Below, piece after piece: positions 54,644 through 64,000 of a stretch of 64,000 bases of DNA. The stretch lies in NCBI GenBank assembly GCA_910890315.1, contig CAJVGD010000019.1, positions 434,001 to 498,000 of the forward strand, given 5' to 3'. Source of the stretch: Serendipita indica DSM 11827 (lineage: Eukaryota; Basidiomycota; Agaricomycetes; Sebacinales; Serendipitaceae). The position numbers and the translations under genes are program-made. The notes beneath the pieces were generated by a model that was not told where the DNA came from, did no database searches, and worked only from the letters and a program-made list of their open reading frames with translations. Each line of letters opens with the position of its first letter. The stretch's first letter is position 1.

Positions 54644-57094
54644 TCAACATTTGTTAATAGTAACCGATGTACCCTGAGCGATAGAGTTGCAGTTGATGGT
54701 CGGATTGGACGCGAGGATGACCTGTGCGGTAACACCGACCAGAGTTCCAACATTGTCGCATGTAGTCGAGCCTTGAGTAACATACACGCTTGTGCACGAG
54801 GATGGGATGCAGACAGAGGTCGAGGCGCCTATTAAATTGTCAGTTCTGAGTCTGAATAGTGCATGGAAACTCACCGATACTGTTGCAATTGAGGCCGGCG
54901 TTTGCAGTTTGGATATCAGCGGCTTGAAGGCCATAGGCGAGAGCGATGGAAGCGCATGTATCTCCTGCGATTGATGTGTATTGTCTCACACAGGCTGGCT
55001 TGGATGGGCAGCTAGCACCGGTGGGGGTAGAACTTGGGCTTGTAGAAGTCGACGTTCCCGTTGGCGTTGTATACGTGGATGTCGACGTGGTTTGGCTGCT
55101 CTGGCTCGTCTGACTGGTGGAGCTTGTCGAGCTTGTCAAACTTGTCGAACTGGTAGAGCTTGTCTGACTGGTGGAACTTGCAGAGCTTGTCTGGCTGGTA
55201 GAAGTTGAAGAACTTGTAGAACTCTGAGTCGTCTGGGTCGTCGAGCTAGTGGTCAAGATGTAGAGAGAAAGTCCGTTTGGACCACCGCAGATCTCTGCTG
55301 GATTCCCATTACAGCTCATGGAGCATCGTCTATGACAGGTGAACATCGAAACCCAGCCACAGACCAAACTCACCCATCCTCAGCTTTTCCGGCCGCAATG
55401 CTGGAGCCACAATAGCACTCGCCGCCGTACTCGGTACCAGCATATGTATATCCGTTGGTACCGCAGGCATCAAGGCAGCTCTCGACGGTCATTGCTGCTG
55501 GGCCCCCGCTGACGGCCATGGCCACAGGGAGGGAGCGTTGGGCGACGGAGTCCACATAGCAGCCCTGACTTGTCCATTGACCATAACTTGGTACGACTGA
55601 TGGCCCACTAGACCCGCTTCGATAGATATTGATTGCATTTCCACCGCCGCAAATCTCAGTAGCATCACCTAATAGATTTAAGAAGGGTAGATAATAATAT
55701 TAGAAGAGACATACCATTGCAAGCCATATTACAAGCACCACTGGCGGCGACGGTCGCCGTGCCGAGGATGGTGTTTCCACACCAGCATTCACCACTACAG
55801 TGATGAGCTTTGAGATTACGCTTCATGTATCAACTTACCCATACTCGACACCAGCGTAAAGGAAGCCGGCTGCGCCACAAGCGGCCTCACACTTGCCAAT
55901 GGTCATACTTGCGATACCCAGTGGGGTAGGAAGAGTCCTCTGACCCACACTGTCGGTATAGCAGTTGACATATGACCATGATGGATCGCCTCTGCCAAAC
56001 GTGCCGGATTGATAGAGCGTAAGCTGGAAAACGTAAGCTAGATAGGTGAGGACGGTAGAACGCTTACCCTGTTCCCACCACCGCATAAATGTGCTCCGTC
56101 TCCGGCACAAGGCTGCCTCGAATGAGCATTTCTCATATTCAATTGTCGAACTCACCATGTTACATCCAGTTTCATCCGCCAAGGTGCCCGAGTTGGTGTT
56201 GCCGCAGTCTGTAAACGAGTTAGTCCACACCACGATATCAGGTACAGTCACATACAGCACTCTTGAGCATATTCGAGCCCGGCGTAAGAGTACCCTTGAG
56301 CGGCGCAGGCGTCGATGCACTTCTGTGGCGTCAAAGAGCCAGTAAATCCCATACCCACAGGTACGGATCGAGACTCGATAGAATCCGTGTAGCATCCCTT
56401 GTATACATAGCCATTGTACGAAGAAAGCGGAGTCGCAACCGCGTTGGAAGACTTGTAAGTCGAAAGCTTGTAGCCTCCACCACAAACTTCGGACGAGTCT
56501 CCACTGCAGAGAAGATTGCAGTCTGTTGTAGTCGTAGCGCCGTTTTGCAAGGTATTGTCACAGTCTAGGCGGGTAAAGATTACTTCGACGTCCCTCCGAC
56601 CAACAGAAACGACTTACAGCACTCCTAATAATAAGGTGTCAGATGTCAAAACACAAGGATGGGAATAAACGCGACGCACCCTCGAATATTCGAGACCGGC
56701 GTAAACGTATCCATGCCCGTCGCAAAAGTTTACGCAGGACTCGACGGTCATAGAGTCTGACGTGAATGACATGGCATTAAGAGTACGTTGGGGACCATCG
56801 CTGTATGATGAATATCAGCGTCAAGAGCCAAGCGATTATGATGGTGGACGAGAGACGGACGTTATACAGCCGTAATAGGACCAAGCGCTAGGGAGATTGG
56901 GTGCTCTTTTGACCTTTCTCGAGATGTCGCGGTGTCGTGTGCTGCGCTTGTGCGCGCCGGAAGGCTAGAAGGGACGAAGTAAGCTCCTGTTGAGCGGAGA
57001 ACCAAAAGGAGGGTGAGCTCACGAGTTCAAAGATTAGTGCATTTGCTGTAAGGACTGTAATGAGCAGCGTGCTGATCTGGAGGACGAGCACCAT
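54644..57094 (-). CDS. Secreted WSC(x4)-LysM(x2) wall-binding protein
   Basis: This is an extracellular carbohydrate-binding protein. Start MVLVLQISTLLITVLTANA at 57094 is a signal peptide; an intron leads to a basic propeptide-like stretch ending RKVKRAPNL, a possible Kex2 site. Four WSC domains follow, each with the spaced Cys and YAG.EY.xECYCG pattern: DGPQRTLNAMSF, GCYTDSIESRSVPVGMGF, NCYTDSVGQRTLPTPLGI and GCYVDSVAQRSLPVAMAV; each closes in a C(S/N)G..xEICGG-like block. A Ser/Thr linker (about 55065-55260) precedes LysM 1 (SIAGDTCASIALAYGLQAAD) and LysM 2 (VTQGSTTCDNVGTLVGVTAQ), ending VTINKC at 54644. No membrane anchor, unlike yeast WSC sensors, so it is probably secreted. LysM suggests chitin binding and WSC glucan or other glycan binding. 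Confidence 0.8.
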
Positions 57095-57199
57095 GGCTAA
57101 AGAACGGAGATGGTCGGGTCGAAGATGCTGAGCAGCGCCGAGTCGGTGCCGAGATCTTAGTCGGGACTTCTTCTTTTTAAACAGTATTATTACTATATA

Positions 57200-57640
57200 G
57201 GCTACATATACCAAATAAGAAACTGTGTAAACGAGATGGACGCGGTAGACGACCGCGGGCGTAGAGTCCATGATAGAGATAGTCCATGCAGAGATTCCCA
57301 CCTCTGCATAACGAGAATAGTCCCACAGCACAATGAATACTTGTCAACGGCAACAAGAGTTACGCCTTTCACAATTCAGTGTAGGGCCAGATGGTAAGAC
57401 TGTCAAGGCCACAAAGCCTTCAAATCGAGGCGGAAGATGAACAATTCAGATGCTTCCACAAGAGTTGCGGCTATAAAAAGTCAGCCCAATGTCCCTATAA
57501 GTTTGATTTGAAACGCACCCATGTTCGCGCAGTGGACGGCGGCTTCAGAGGCGGCAATAACAGACTCTTGAAGACCATAGGAAGTGGCATTGGACACACA
57601 TGTGTCACCTTGACAAAATGAGGAGATTACACAGATTGGT
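57200..57640 (-). pseudogene. Decayed LysM copy with 3' flank
   Basis: The readable LysM core is CQGDTCVSNATSYGLQESVI followed by AASEAAVHCANMG. It is close to LysM 1 of the WSC-LysM gene (GDTCASIALAYGLQ) in the GDTC and YGLQ blocks. No start, signal peptide or complete domain is present, and the frame after the next possible splice ends soon (EASELFIFRLDLKALWP). DNA behind it, near 57220-57275, resembles the 3' flank of the WSC-LysM gene, so this appears to be a tandem copy of that gene's tail. It could instead be a small unrecognised gene. Confidence 0.5.
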
Positions 57641-57757
57641 GTGGTAAGGCAGACAAAGTTTGTGGGGGATAGAAACTGGAACATTGGATGACGAGAAGGA
57701 TGCAGATGAAATAGATTAGATGAAGCCGCAGCTGCGAGCGGAGTCAGTGGTCTCCGT

Positions 57758-60003
57758 TTATTGAGCCCTCGGCAGGCAGAGCGGAGTGTACTCCCCTTTG
57801 AATAATCAGCCAATCACTCTTTAATACTTTGCCAACACGTACAGATGTCATCGCAGTTCAGCCATGATGGGTTCGAACTTTTGATGGCGTCCACAGTGAC
57901 ACCATATTCGGCGGCAATCTTTGCGCATGTATCACCCTTTTTGGCGGTGTAAGCAGTGCAGATTGGATTAGTTGCAGTTGCAGTCGGAGCCGACGAACTA
58001 GAGGTTGTCGTCGAGCCACCGCAGACCTGAACTGGAGTCCACTCCCCTTTGAACGGTCAGTACCTCGCCCATTCGATTTGTGCAATCTAAACTCACAGAT
58101 GCTGTCGCAGTTGAGCCACGATGGGTTGGCGTTTTTGATAGCATCGGCAGAGAGACCATAGGCTGCACCAATCTTTGCACAGGTATCACCATTCTTCGCA
58201 GTGTACGTGATACAGGATCCGGTGGGTACAGAAGTGCTCGAGGAGGATGTCGTAGTAGTACCTAACGATCCGCAGATCTGGACGGGTGTCCATTCCCCTA
58301 TAGGAATTAGCGCTGCCATGTTTCAGCCTTGCGACTTACAGATATCGTCGCAGTTGAGCCAAGATGGGTTGGAGTTCTTGATAGAATCAACTGTGACTCC
58401 GTATGTAGCACTGAGCTTTGCACAAGTATCACCATTCTTCGCCGTGTAAGTGAAGCAGCTTCCCGTCGGATTTCCGGTGCTCGCAGAAGATGTAGACGTG
58501 CTTGTGCTTGTGCTGATGCTCGTGCTCGTGCTCGTGCTAGTGGTTCCGGAAGAACCGCAGACTTGTACCGGTGTCCATTCCCCTGATTTGCGTCAATATG
58601 CAACCAAACTGGCGAAAGAGGCGGTGCTTACAGATATTATCGCAGTTCAGCCAGCTTGGGTTGGCATTTTTGATAGAATCCACGGTGACTCCGTAGGCAG
58701 CTGCAATCTTTGCACATGTGTCGCCCGCCTTGGCGGTGTATGTAATGCAGGTTCCAGTTGGAGACGAAGTAGGAGATGTCGAAGTAGAAGTAGAGGTCGA
58801 CGAAGTAGAAGCAGGAGTCGAAGTCGAAGTAGAAGTAGAGGTCGACGAAGTAGAAGTAGGAGTCGAAGTCGAAGTTGTCGATGAGAAATCAGCTGGGATC
58901 CAAGGACCATCACAAGTCCATGAATCATCACGGTCGCCAAAGTAGCCAGTCACGGTCTCGTACGCCTCGACACCAAGACACTGAGCAGTTGTGACCAAGT
59001 TTGCACCAGCGTTTTTGAGGTTCCTAGCTGTCCCTTGCTGCAGGGCTAGGACAGAGCCATCCACAGTCTCATGAGACAGGGCAAGATGAGGAGCATTAGG
59101 CGATGTCTGAGCCAGATTGGTGTAGTAGTTGTAGTTGTATAACTGTGAGGGATTGCCACTAGCATCCTTCGAGTCGTCGGACCAGATCACAACAGTCATG
59201 CCCCATTTTTGCTGGATACGCTGAGCAATTTGCTCGTTGATGTCACCATATGGAGGACTATAATTCGTTGAGAGCGAAAGATGTCAAAGAGGGAGCCTGC
59301 ATACCGGAAGAACTTGGGCTTGACGCCCAAAATGCGCACAAACGCATCGTTCAGACGGCCGATTTCCTCATCAACCTCTTCCATAGTCTGCTTCTTGGTA
59401 AGGAAAGGGTGACTGGTGGAACTATTAGTGGATGTTTAGTTATATGGCATGGAAGTTTACCTCCACTACCAAGTGTCAGTTGAAAATCTATGCATGAACG
59501 AGGTTGACATACAGTGTGATGAGCGATTTGATGACCTGCAAGATAGGATTCGCGGATAGCGTTGACGTTATCCTCAGAGTAGATGCATCCTGACCAGATG
59601 TCAGCTTTTGCTTTCACACTTTCAACAAACCTACCATAGTTGTTGCCATTCAGATAGAAGGTCGTCTTGCCACCTGCTTCGTTAAATGCAGTGTTGATAT
59701 CGTGATGGTGAATATGTGGGCCCTAGCGAGTACAAGGTCAAACTCCAGCCCGGCGGCCTTGCGGTTCGACTTACATCGTCCCTGCCATTGCGGTCAATAC
59801 CAGTAAATATTCTTAAAAAAATCGACAACGTACCAAGTGTATGAGAACCCAGAGTTGCATTGATAGACGAGCTCTTGCATCCCCCTGGAACATCCTTGAG
59901 CGCCATGTCAGAGGAGACACACACGGAACACGGACCTCTTCTCAAAGGGAGCAGCTACAACGCTCGTCGCAGCAATCAAAAAGAAAGGAATGACAGCCAG
60001 CAT
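57758..60003 (-). CDS. CE4 chitin/polysaccharide deacetylase with four LysM domains
   Basis: This secreted metal-dependent enzyme removes acetyl groups from chitin. Start MLAVIPFFLIAATSVVAAPF at 60003 is a signal peptide. CE4 motifs: TWDDGPHIHHHDI (motif 1, Asp pair), GHQIAHHTWSHPFLTKKQ (motif 2, HxxxH), FFRPPYGDINEQI (motif 3), VVIWSDDSKD (motif 4) and LALSHETVDGS (motif 5). Motif 1 Asp residues lie on a 7-nt exon (59775-59781) and Trp-Ser of motif 2 on a 5-nt exon (59461-59465), each between introns of about 50 bp with clear branch sites. A Ser/Thr-rich linker leads to four LysM domains (GDTCAKI..YGVTVDSIKN..), each followed by a short intron and WEWTPVQVCG-like linker. The final exon ends EYTPLCLPRAQ at 57758. 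It is same-strand with the WSC-LysM gene. Confidence 0.88.
57843..58760 (-). repeat. Four tandem LysM exon units
   Basis: LysM cores end near 58634, 58338, 58095 and 57843, about 245-295 bp apart. Each unit has the LysM, a phase-1 intron after NCD(D/N/S)I with a T|GG split Trp codon, then a WEWTPVQ(V/I)CG linker and a Ser/Thr run. Constant intron position and phase show growth by exon-intron unit duplication. The third and second units differ in linker length. Confidence 0.8.
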
Positions 60004-60334
60004 TGTCGCGCTGGAGATGACGGTGTTGATGCAGAAAAGAGTGACTGGAGGGAAATCCCTCTTAGATGGAGACGGACGGGGCCAAAGAATAATTTCCTTG
60101 AGTAAAACAAGCAACCCATGCTTTCTCCGCTCGGTTGTACACAGCGACCGACAGCAAATCGACGTGCCGAAGGCAAGGTACGCGATCAGACAAACTGTCT
60201 AGGCTCGGGTCCAGAAATGGGAAGAGTAATTCACAAGGAATCTGGTTTCGCAAGCTTCAAATTGTACAAAAAGCTGTTCGACTTCAGTCTAGCCAATGAA
60301 GACGGTCCGGGAACCCAAGATGGCCCCAGCCGGT
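60004..60334. other. Upstream of chitin deacetylase, no gene seen
   Basis: This 331 bp stretch presumably holds the chitin deacetylase promoter and the aldo-keto reductase 3' flank. No exon or strong repeat is visible. Confidence 0.45.
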
Positions 60335-61500
60335 TCATTCTGGACCACACGCTCGGTAGGGTGACGTGTCGCTGAGGGTAACCAACTCCTTGATCTCATC
60401 TTCCGAGAGCTGAATGACTTCCGCGTTGTCTACATGAACTCAGCACCGACAAAATGTCTACCTAGAAGATGGGCGCACCTTTGATACCTTCGGGCGTTAC
60501 GGACTTTGGAAGCACTGGAAACAGATATTAATGGGCTTGGCGATTCACACGACTCTGCGCACCTGTCGTGTTCGGCAGACTAGTCTGCAGAGAAATGAGT
60601 ATAGTTGCCGGTGTAACGGAGTGTTTCTCCGCAAGCCGCAAGACAATTGGCTCTGTCATGAGAGGCGATCGATCGGAGCCCAGAGGGGAGTAAGAGGTAA
60701 CGACGATTCCTTGCTTCTGGCAGAAATCTCGCAGCTCGGGTTGGTGACAAGAGCTACAATATATCAAAGGGGAAATCATGTCAGAAAAGGCAAATTCGGA
60801 TGTAGTTTTATCTGGTTGACTGCCGGGACGATGGTCGCATTGTTCTAGACTCTTGAGATACTCTTCTGAAAAGTTGCTCACTCCTGATACGATGTAAGTG
60901 CTGTGGTAGACAATACTTGGACGTACCGATAGCTCTGAGCTTTTCGGGATGCTTTTTGTAGAGTCTTTCCATCTCCTTCCAGGTGTCCAACCAGTCGATA
61001 GTCCGATCGGGTTCTGACCACTTATGACTCAGAGGACGAGATAGCGTGACTCATACCTTCGTCCTTGGTCATTGGAGCGGGCCAATGCATTAAATCTTTC
61101 CAAGATTAGTGAGAGGTGCATTAGCTCGGACTCTATCACCTACAGAGATCCAAATACGAGGTATTTAGCTTGGAGAGAGATTCTAAAAGGGCTTCTTCCA
61201 CCCTCTTATGGTCAATATTGTCCAGCTTGGTCGTAAGGAAGATTTCCTCTCGAGGGACTTCGGAGGCGACGATGCCTTTGCCGACTTCTCATTCTCATAC
61301 GTAGATCAAGTTTAATCCTTTCTGCTGCTGTTTGAGAGTACGCACGCAGCAGCAGTGTCGATGCCTCGATACCCTACATCACGGAGTGCGTACGCCACGG
61401 CGTGTTCGACGGTGCCGGGCTGGCTTTTCCAAGTGCCCAGATTAATCACTGGCATCCCTGCACCAGTGTTGAGTTTGATTTTGGACTTGAGAATGGTCAT
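60335..61500 (-). pseudogene. Aldo-keto reductase, probably broken
   Basis: This is a TIM-barrel NAD(P)H oxidoreductase. Start [20 protein letters not shown] at 61500; an ATG at 61586 would add a basic leader. Blocks: [10 protein letters not shown] (catalytic Asp), YENE (Tyr), FLTTKLDN (Lys), YLMHWPAPM (His), AIGVSNFSEEYLKSLEQ, IVPAVNQIKLHPNL, GIVVTSYSPLGSDRSPLM, LPKSVTPEGIK, and NAEVIQLSEDEIKELVTLSD; stop 60335-60337. Three places do not join under GT-AG rules: after YENE (about 61284-61299), where one base seems missing before VGKGIVAS; between SLEQ and IVPAVNQ (about 60833-60852); and the intron after HPNL (about 60760-60800), which lacks a GT donor. All tetrad residues remain readable. 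Sequencing errors could explain single cases, but three make a decaying gene more likely. Confidence 0.6.
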
Positions 61501-61794
61501 CGTTGAGAATAGAACAATTCGCTGCCTGAAGGGTTGTGGTTGATGGCAAAGTCTCAAGCTTTGTTTAATAATACCAACAGATAGCATCGATAACAACCGC
61601 AATTGAGTAGAAGGAGAGACGATGGCCCTTGATAACGTCACTGACAGTCAGATCCAGCCTCTGAATCTATTTGGTTTGCTGAACTCAACAAATTTAGATA
61701 TGACTAAGAATCCTTGCCTTAATCAGAAGATTATTCAGGCTTATGGCGGAGGTCAGGTTTGTGGCAGACCTGCACGAAAAACTTGACCTCTGCC

Positions 61795-64000
61795 ATGTCC
61801 AAGCATCCAGCAGGCTACTACGCCGCTCAGCCGCCAATTCCTCCCGGACATCCTCCTCCGGCTCCAGCTCAGCATTATGATGCGTACTCGACGTGGAGCG
61901 TTGCAGCAGCGGCAGCACAACAGCAATACTATCAGGCCAGCGCGGCAGCAGCCGCCAGTGCAGGTCCAGGGTCTCCACCCGTGAACCCATACGCAAATTA
62001 TGGCTACGGTCCAGCTGCAACTTGGGCTCATCATCCGCCTCCACCTGCTCATAGAGCTCCTCCACCTCCAACCCCTGTTCCGCCGCCGGCCCAGCCATAT
62101 GGACCATATATCCCGCAGGCTCAACCCCAGCCATATTCTCCGCATAACCCATCGACTCCGTATGCTCCCAGGCAGCTCCCACCTCCCATTACACCAAGTC
62201 AGCCTCTACCTGCGGCCCCTAGACCGTTCCAGCAGCCACCTTTGAAGCGGCAACGTGTTCACTCTCTTCAGTCCAACGGTTCTCGATTTCCTCCGATTCC
62301 AGCCGGGCCTGCTCGTCCCCCAACAGACGCCCCTCCACCACTTCCAGGGCTTCCGTTGCCTGTGACGGGTCCTAATTTGCGATCAGGAAATGCCGTGTCT
62401 TCTCGAGGAAGAGGGCATCCGCTTAGACCCTCCAGAGGGGGGCGTGGAGGAGGTGCTCCTAACCGGCATGGTAGCGGCGCGTCTCGTCAGTCTGCAAACA
62501 CGATCCCTCGTGGTCCTCGTCGAGGGGGACTCTTCCCCCAAGCCTCCTCTCGTTCGTTCCGTAGCTCTAGTGGTGGCGATGGTGCACAGTCCAGCCGTGG
62601 TTGGTCGCACGGCGTTTCCGAAAGTGGCACAAGCGTCTTCAATAGCTCGACCGGCGCCTCAATGTCGGATAAGGAGGGTAAGCGCACCCTCACAGATTTC
62701 AGAATTATTGGCTTTGGATTCGTTTCGGACCAACTTACATGGTCGTGGGGTGCTACGCGTCCCATTGACGACAAGGTGGTGTTCCCTCCATCTTCTACAG
62801 CGAAAGAGGATCCAAAACCCACTGCCGTCGAGAACCCTTCTCCTGTCAAGCAGGATGATATCGCTCCGAGTCAGGGCTCTCCCTCGAAAGACAAGGGCAA
62901 AAAGACGACGAAGGACACGGCTCGAATTCGGATATATTTCCAGCCCACATATTTTCCTACACGTGGCGGTCGTATGCCCCCTCCGAGTAGTGTTCCGTCC
63001 AGGCCCAACGCGAAAAGAAAGAAATCCGATAGCGAAGAAGACGATGGCGAGCGGGGGAATATCAAGCGTCATCATGGTGAGAATGAAGAAGGTTCTCGCA
63101 ACGGGATTCTCGCAGAGATCCCACTACCTACCTCAAACGGAGACAAGAACGTCGAGAAGGACTCGACAGAGGCCGTGACTGACGAGGCAACTCATGCTCA
63201 AGAAGAGCAAAACACGGATGCATCGAGCGAAGCTGCTGCCTGGATGGGGCAGGCATTGAAAGATTTGAAGGAGGATAGCGACGATGGCCATGAACATGAT
63301 TTGCGAGAAGACGACGATGATCAGAACAGCGAAGCCAATGATCTGACTACCGAGCTGGTCGAGGGTTATGACGATGAAGAGGAAGAGGGCACGTCTCTTT
63401 TTGGCTCTGGAGTACATCCCTCTCCGGGCGCAGAGGATGCCAGTGTCGATCTCATTGTTCAATCTGTCGAAGACGTGAGCAATCACGGAGACGGAGTGGA
63501 ACGAGGCGAGGAGCCCAGTACCGAGAGTCAGAATCCGAATAATGCCAACGGTTCGTTCTCTCAAGCCGGTCAAAGTAGTGGTGCTGGCGGACCTGGGGGC
63601 TCCAGCAACAAATTATCCGTCTCGTTCGCCTCCTCGAGCAGAAGGCTGGTGCTAGAGGCCGAAGTCATTACTTACCTCAAGGTGTTCCGCGCTGAAGGCC
63701 GTATCGAGTTTGCATCTACCCTGGAAACCGATCCATTGAACGTGGGTGCCGAGGGATCGGATCCTGTGATCAAAGGAGTCTTCGTGCGTGTCTCTCAGTT
63801 GGTCCGAGAATATGCTAAATAATCCTTGTTTCAGCTTGAAGTATGGAACGAAGAAGCCCAAGCGTTCCACACAGTTCCCGTCCCATCGACGAGTGCTGCA
63901 GATTCGGATCTCCCTCCGCTTCGAGGCTCCAAAAATGTGACATTCCACGTATTTTTGGACATGGAGAATCCACTCTCGATGCCGCGATGGGTCAAGACTG
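61795..64000 (+). CDS. Unknown long Pro-rich and acidic protein (5' part)
   Basis: I do not recognise this protein. Start MSKHPAGYYAAQPPIPPGHP at 61795; an exon of about 2 kb is open to 63783. A 51 bp intron (GTGCGT...TTTCAG, about 63784-63834) joins to LEVWNEEAQAFHTVPVPSTS, and the frame is open to the window edge, so the 3' end is missing. Order of regions: Pro/Ala/Tyr/Gln-rich low complexity (first 150 residues), Arg/Gly-rich stretch with RGG-like repeats (SRGRGHPLRPSRGGRGGGAP), a more ordered block RTLTDFRIIGFGFVSDQLTW and ARIRIYFQPTYFPTRGGRMP, a nuclear-signal-like NAKRKKSDSEED, acidic runs, and a final ordered part TFHVFLDMENPLSMPRW. The layout suggests a nuclear RNA- or chromatin-associated factor. 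It diverges from the aldo-keto reductase with 294 bp between starts. Confidence 0.65.

Noticed and set aside
58718-58945. Plus-strand frame of repeated Val/Glu units opposite the LysM linker
   Set aside because: It is the complement of the Ser/Thr-rich linker of the chitin deacetylase; the repeat nature is explained by that linker.
61694-62182. Minus-strand frames opposite the Pro-rich gene
   Set aside because: They are mirror frames of a low-complexity coding region; no start context or motif supports them.
62390-63178. Long overlapping frame in a second register on the plus strand
   Set aside because: It is open because of the biased Pro/Arg/Gly composition of the true frame (61795 onwards) and lacks domain features.
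1-64000. tRNA, rRNA, CRISPR arrays and intact mobile elements
   Set aside because: None was recognised by eye on either strand. A tRNA scan and repeat search were not possible here.

Overview
This 64 kb window is nuclear DNA from a filamentous basidiomycete, most likely an Agaricomycete. A Rhizoctonia/Ceratobasidium-like fungus would fit, but that placement rests on recall of similar proteins, not on a search. The evidence is dense genes on both strands, many introns of about 45-60 bp with GTNNGT donors, CTNAC-like branch sites and CAG/TAG acceptors, and a typical fungal protein set: peroxisomal carrier, Ptc7, Rai1, AP-3 beta, LysM and WSC wall proteins. I see no rRNA, tRNA, CRISPR array or intact transposon.

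Layout. (1) 0.3-11.2 kb is an accessory region: a decayed trypsin-like protease gene, then hus1 and a Maf nucleotide pyrophosphatase as a divergent pair, then three tandem CYP7/CYP8-like cytochrome P450 genes. A truncated second copy of the protease is wedged between P450 copies 2 and 3. (2) 11.3-36.3 kb is mostly housekeeping: Ptc7-type mitochondrial phosphatase, an unknown coiled-coil protein, telomerase reverse transcriptase (TERT) followed after 34 bp by peptide N-glycanase, a homeodomain regulator, U1-70K, an unknown protein, a CobW/ZNG1-type GTPase, a FAM210-like membrane protein, AP-3 beta and a secreted protein. (3) 36.4-48.8 kb is very compact: CWC15 and XPF/RAD1 diverge from 28 bp, then FHIP, RAI1, a peroxisomal carrier and an unknown Q-rich protein follow head to tail. 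(4) 49-54.3 kb carries an arrestin-like protein, nucleoporin NUP49 and a protein methyltransferase. (5) 54.6-60 kb is a cell-wall/chitin locus: a secreted protein with four WSC and two LysM domains, a decayed LysM copy, and a LysM-bearing CE4 chitin deacetylase. (6) 60.3-64 kb holds a probably broken aldo-keto reductase and the start of a long proline-rich gene that runs off the window.

Most interesting points: catalytic motifs carried on microexons of 5, 7 and 11 nt (chitin deacetylase, Ptc7); the WSC-LysM / LysM-deacetylase pair, built partly by exon and tail duplication; the P450 cluster with a shared upstream element, a mosaic third copy and a traceable duplication breakpoint; and several same-strand gene pairs with only 12-71 bp between stop and next start, which suggests shared transcripts. 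Gene ends and splice sites were inferred by reading frames and family motifs by eye. No alignment or database search was run.
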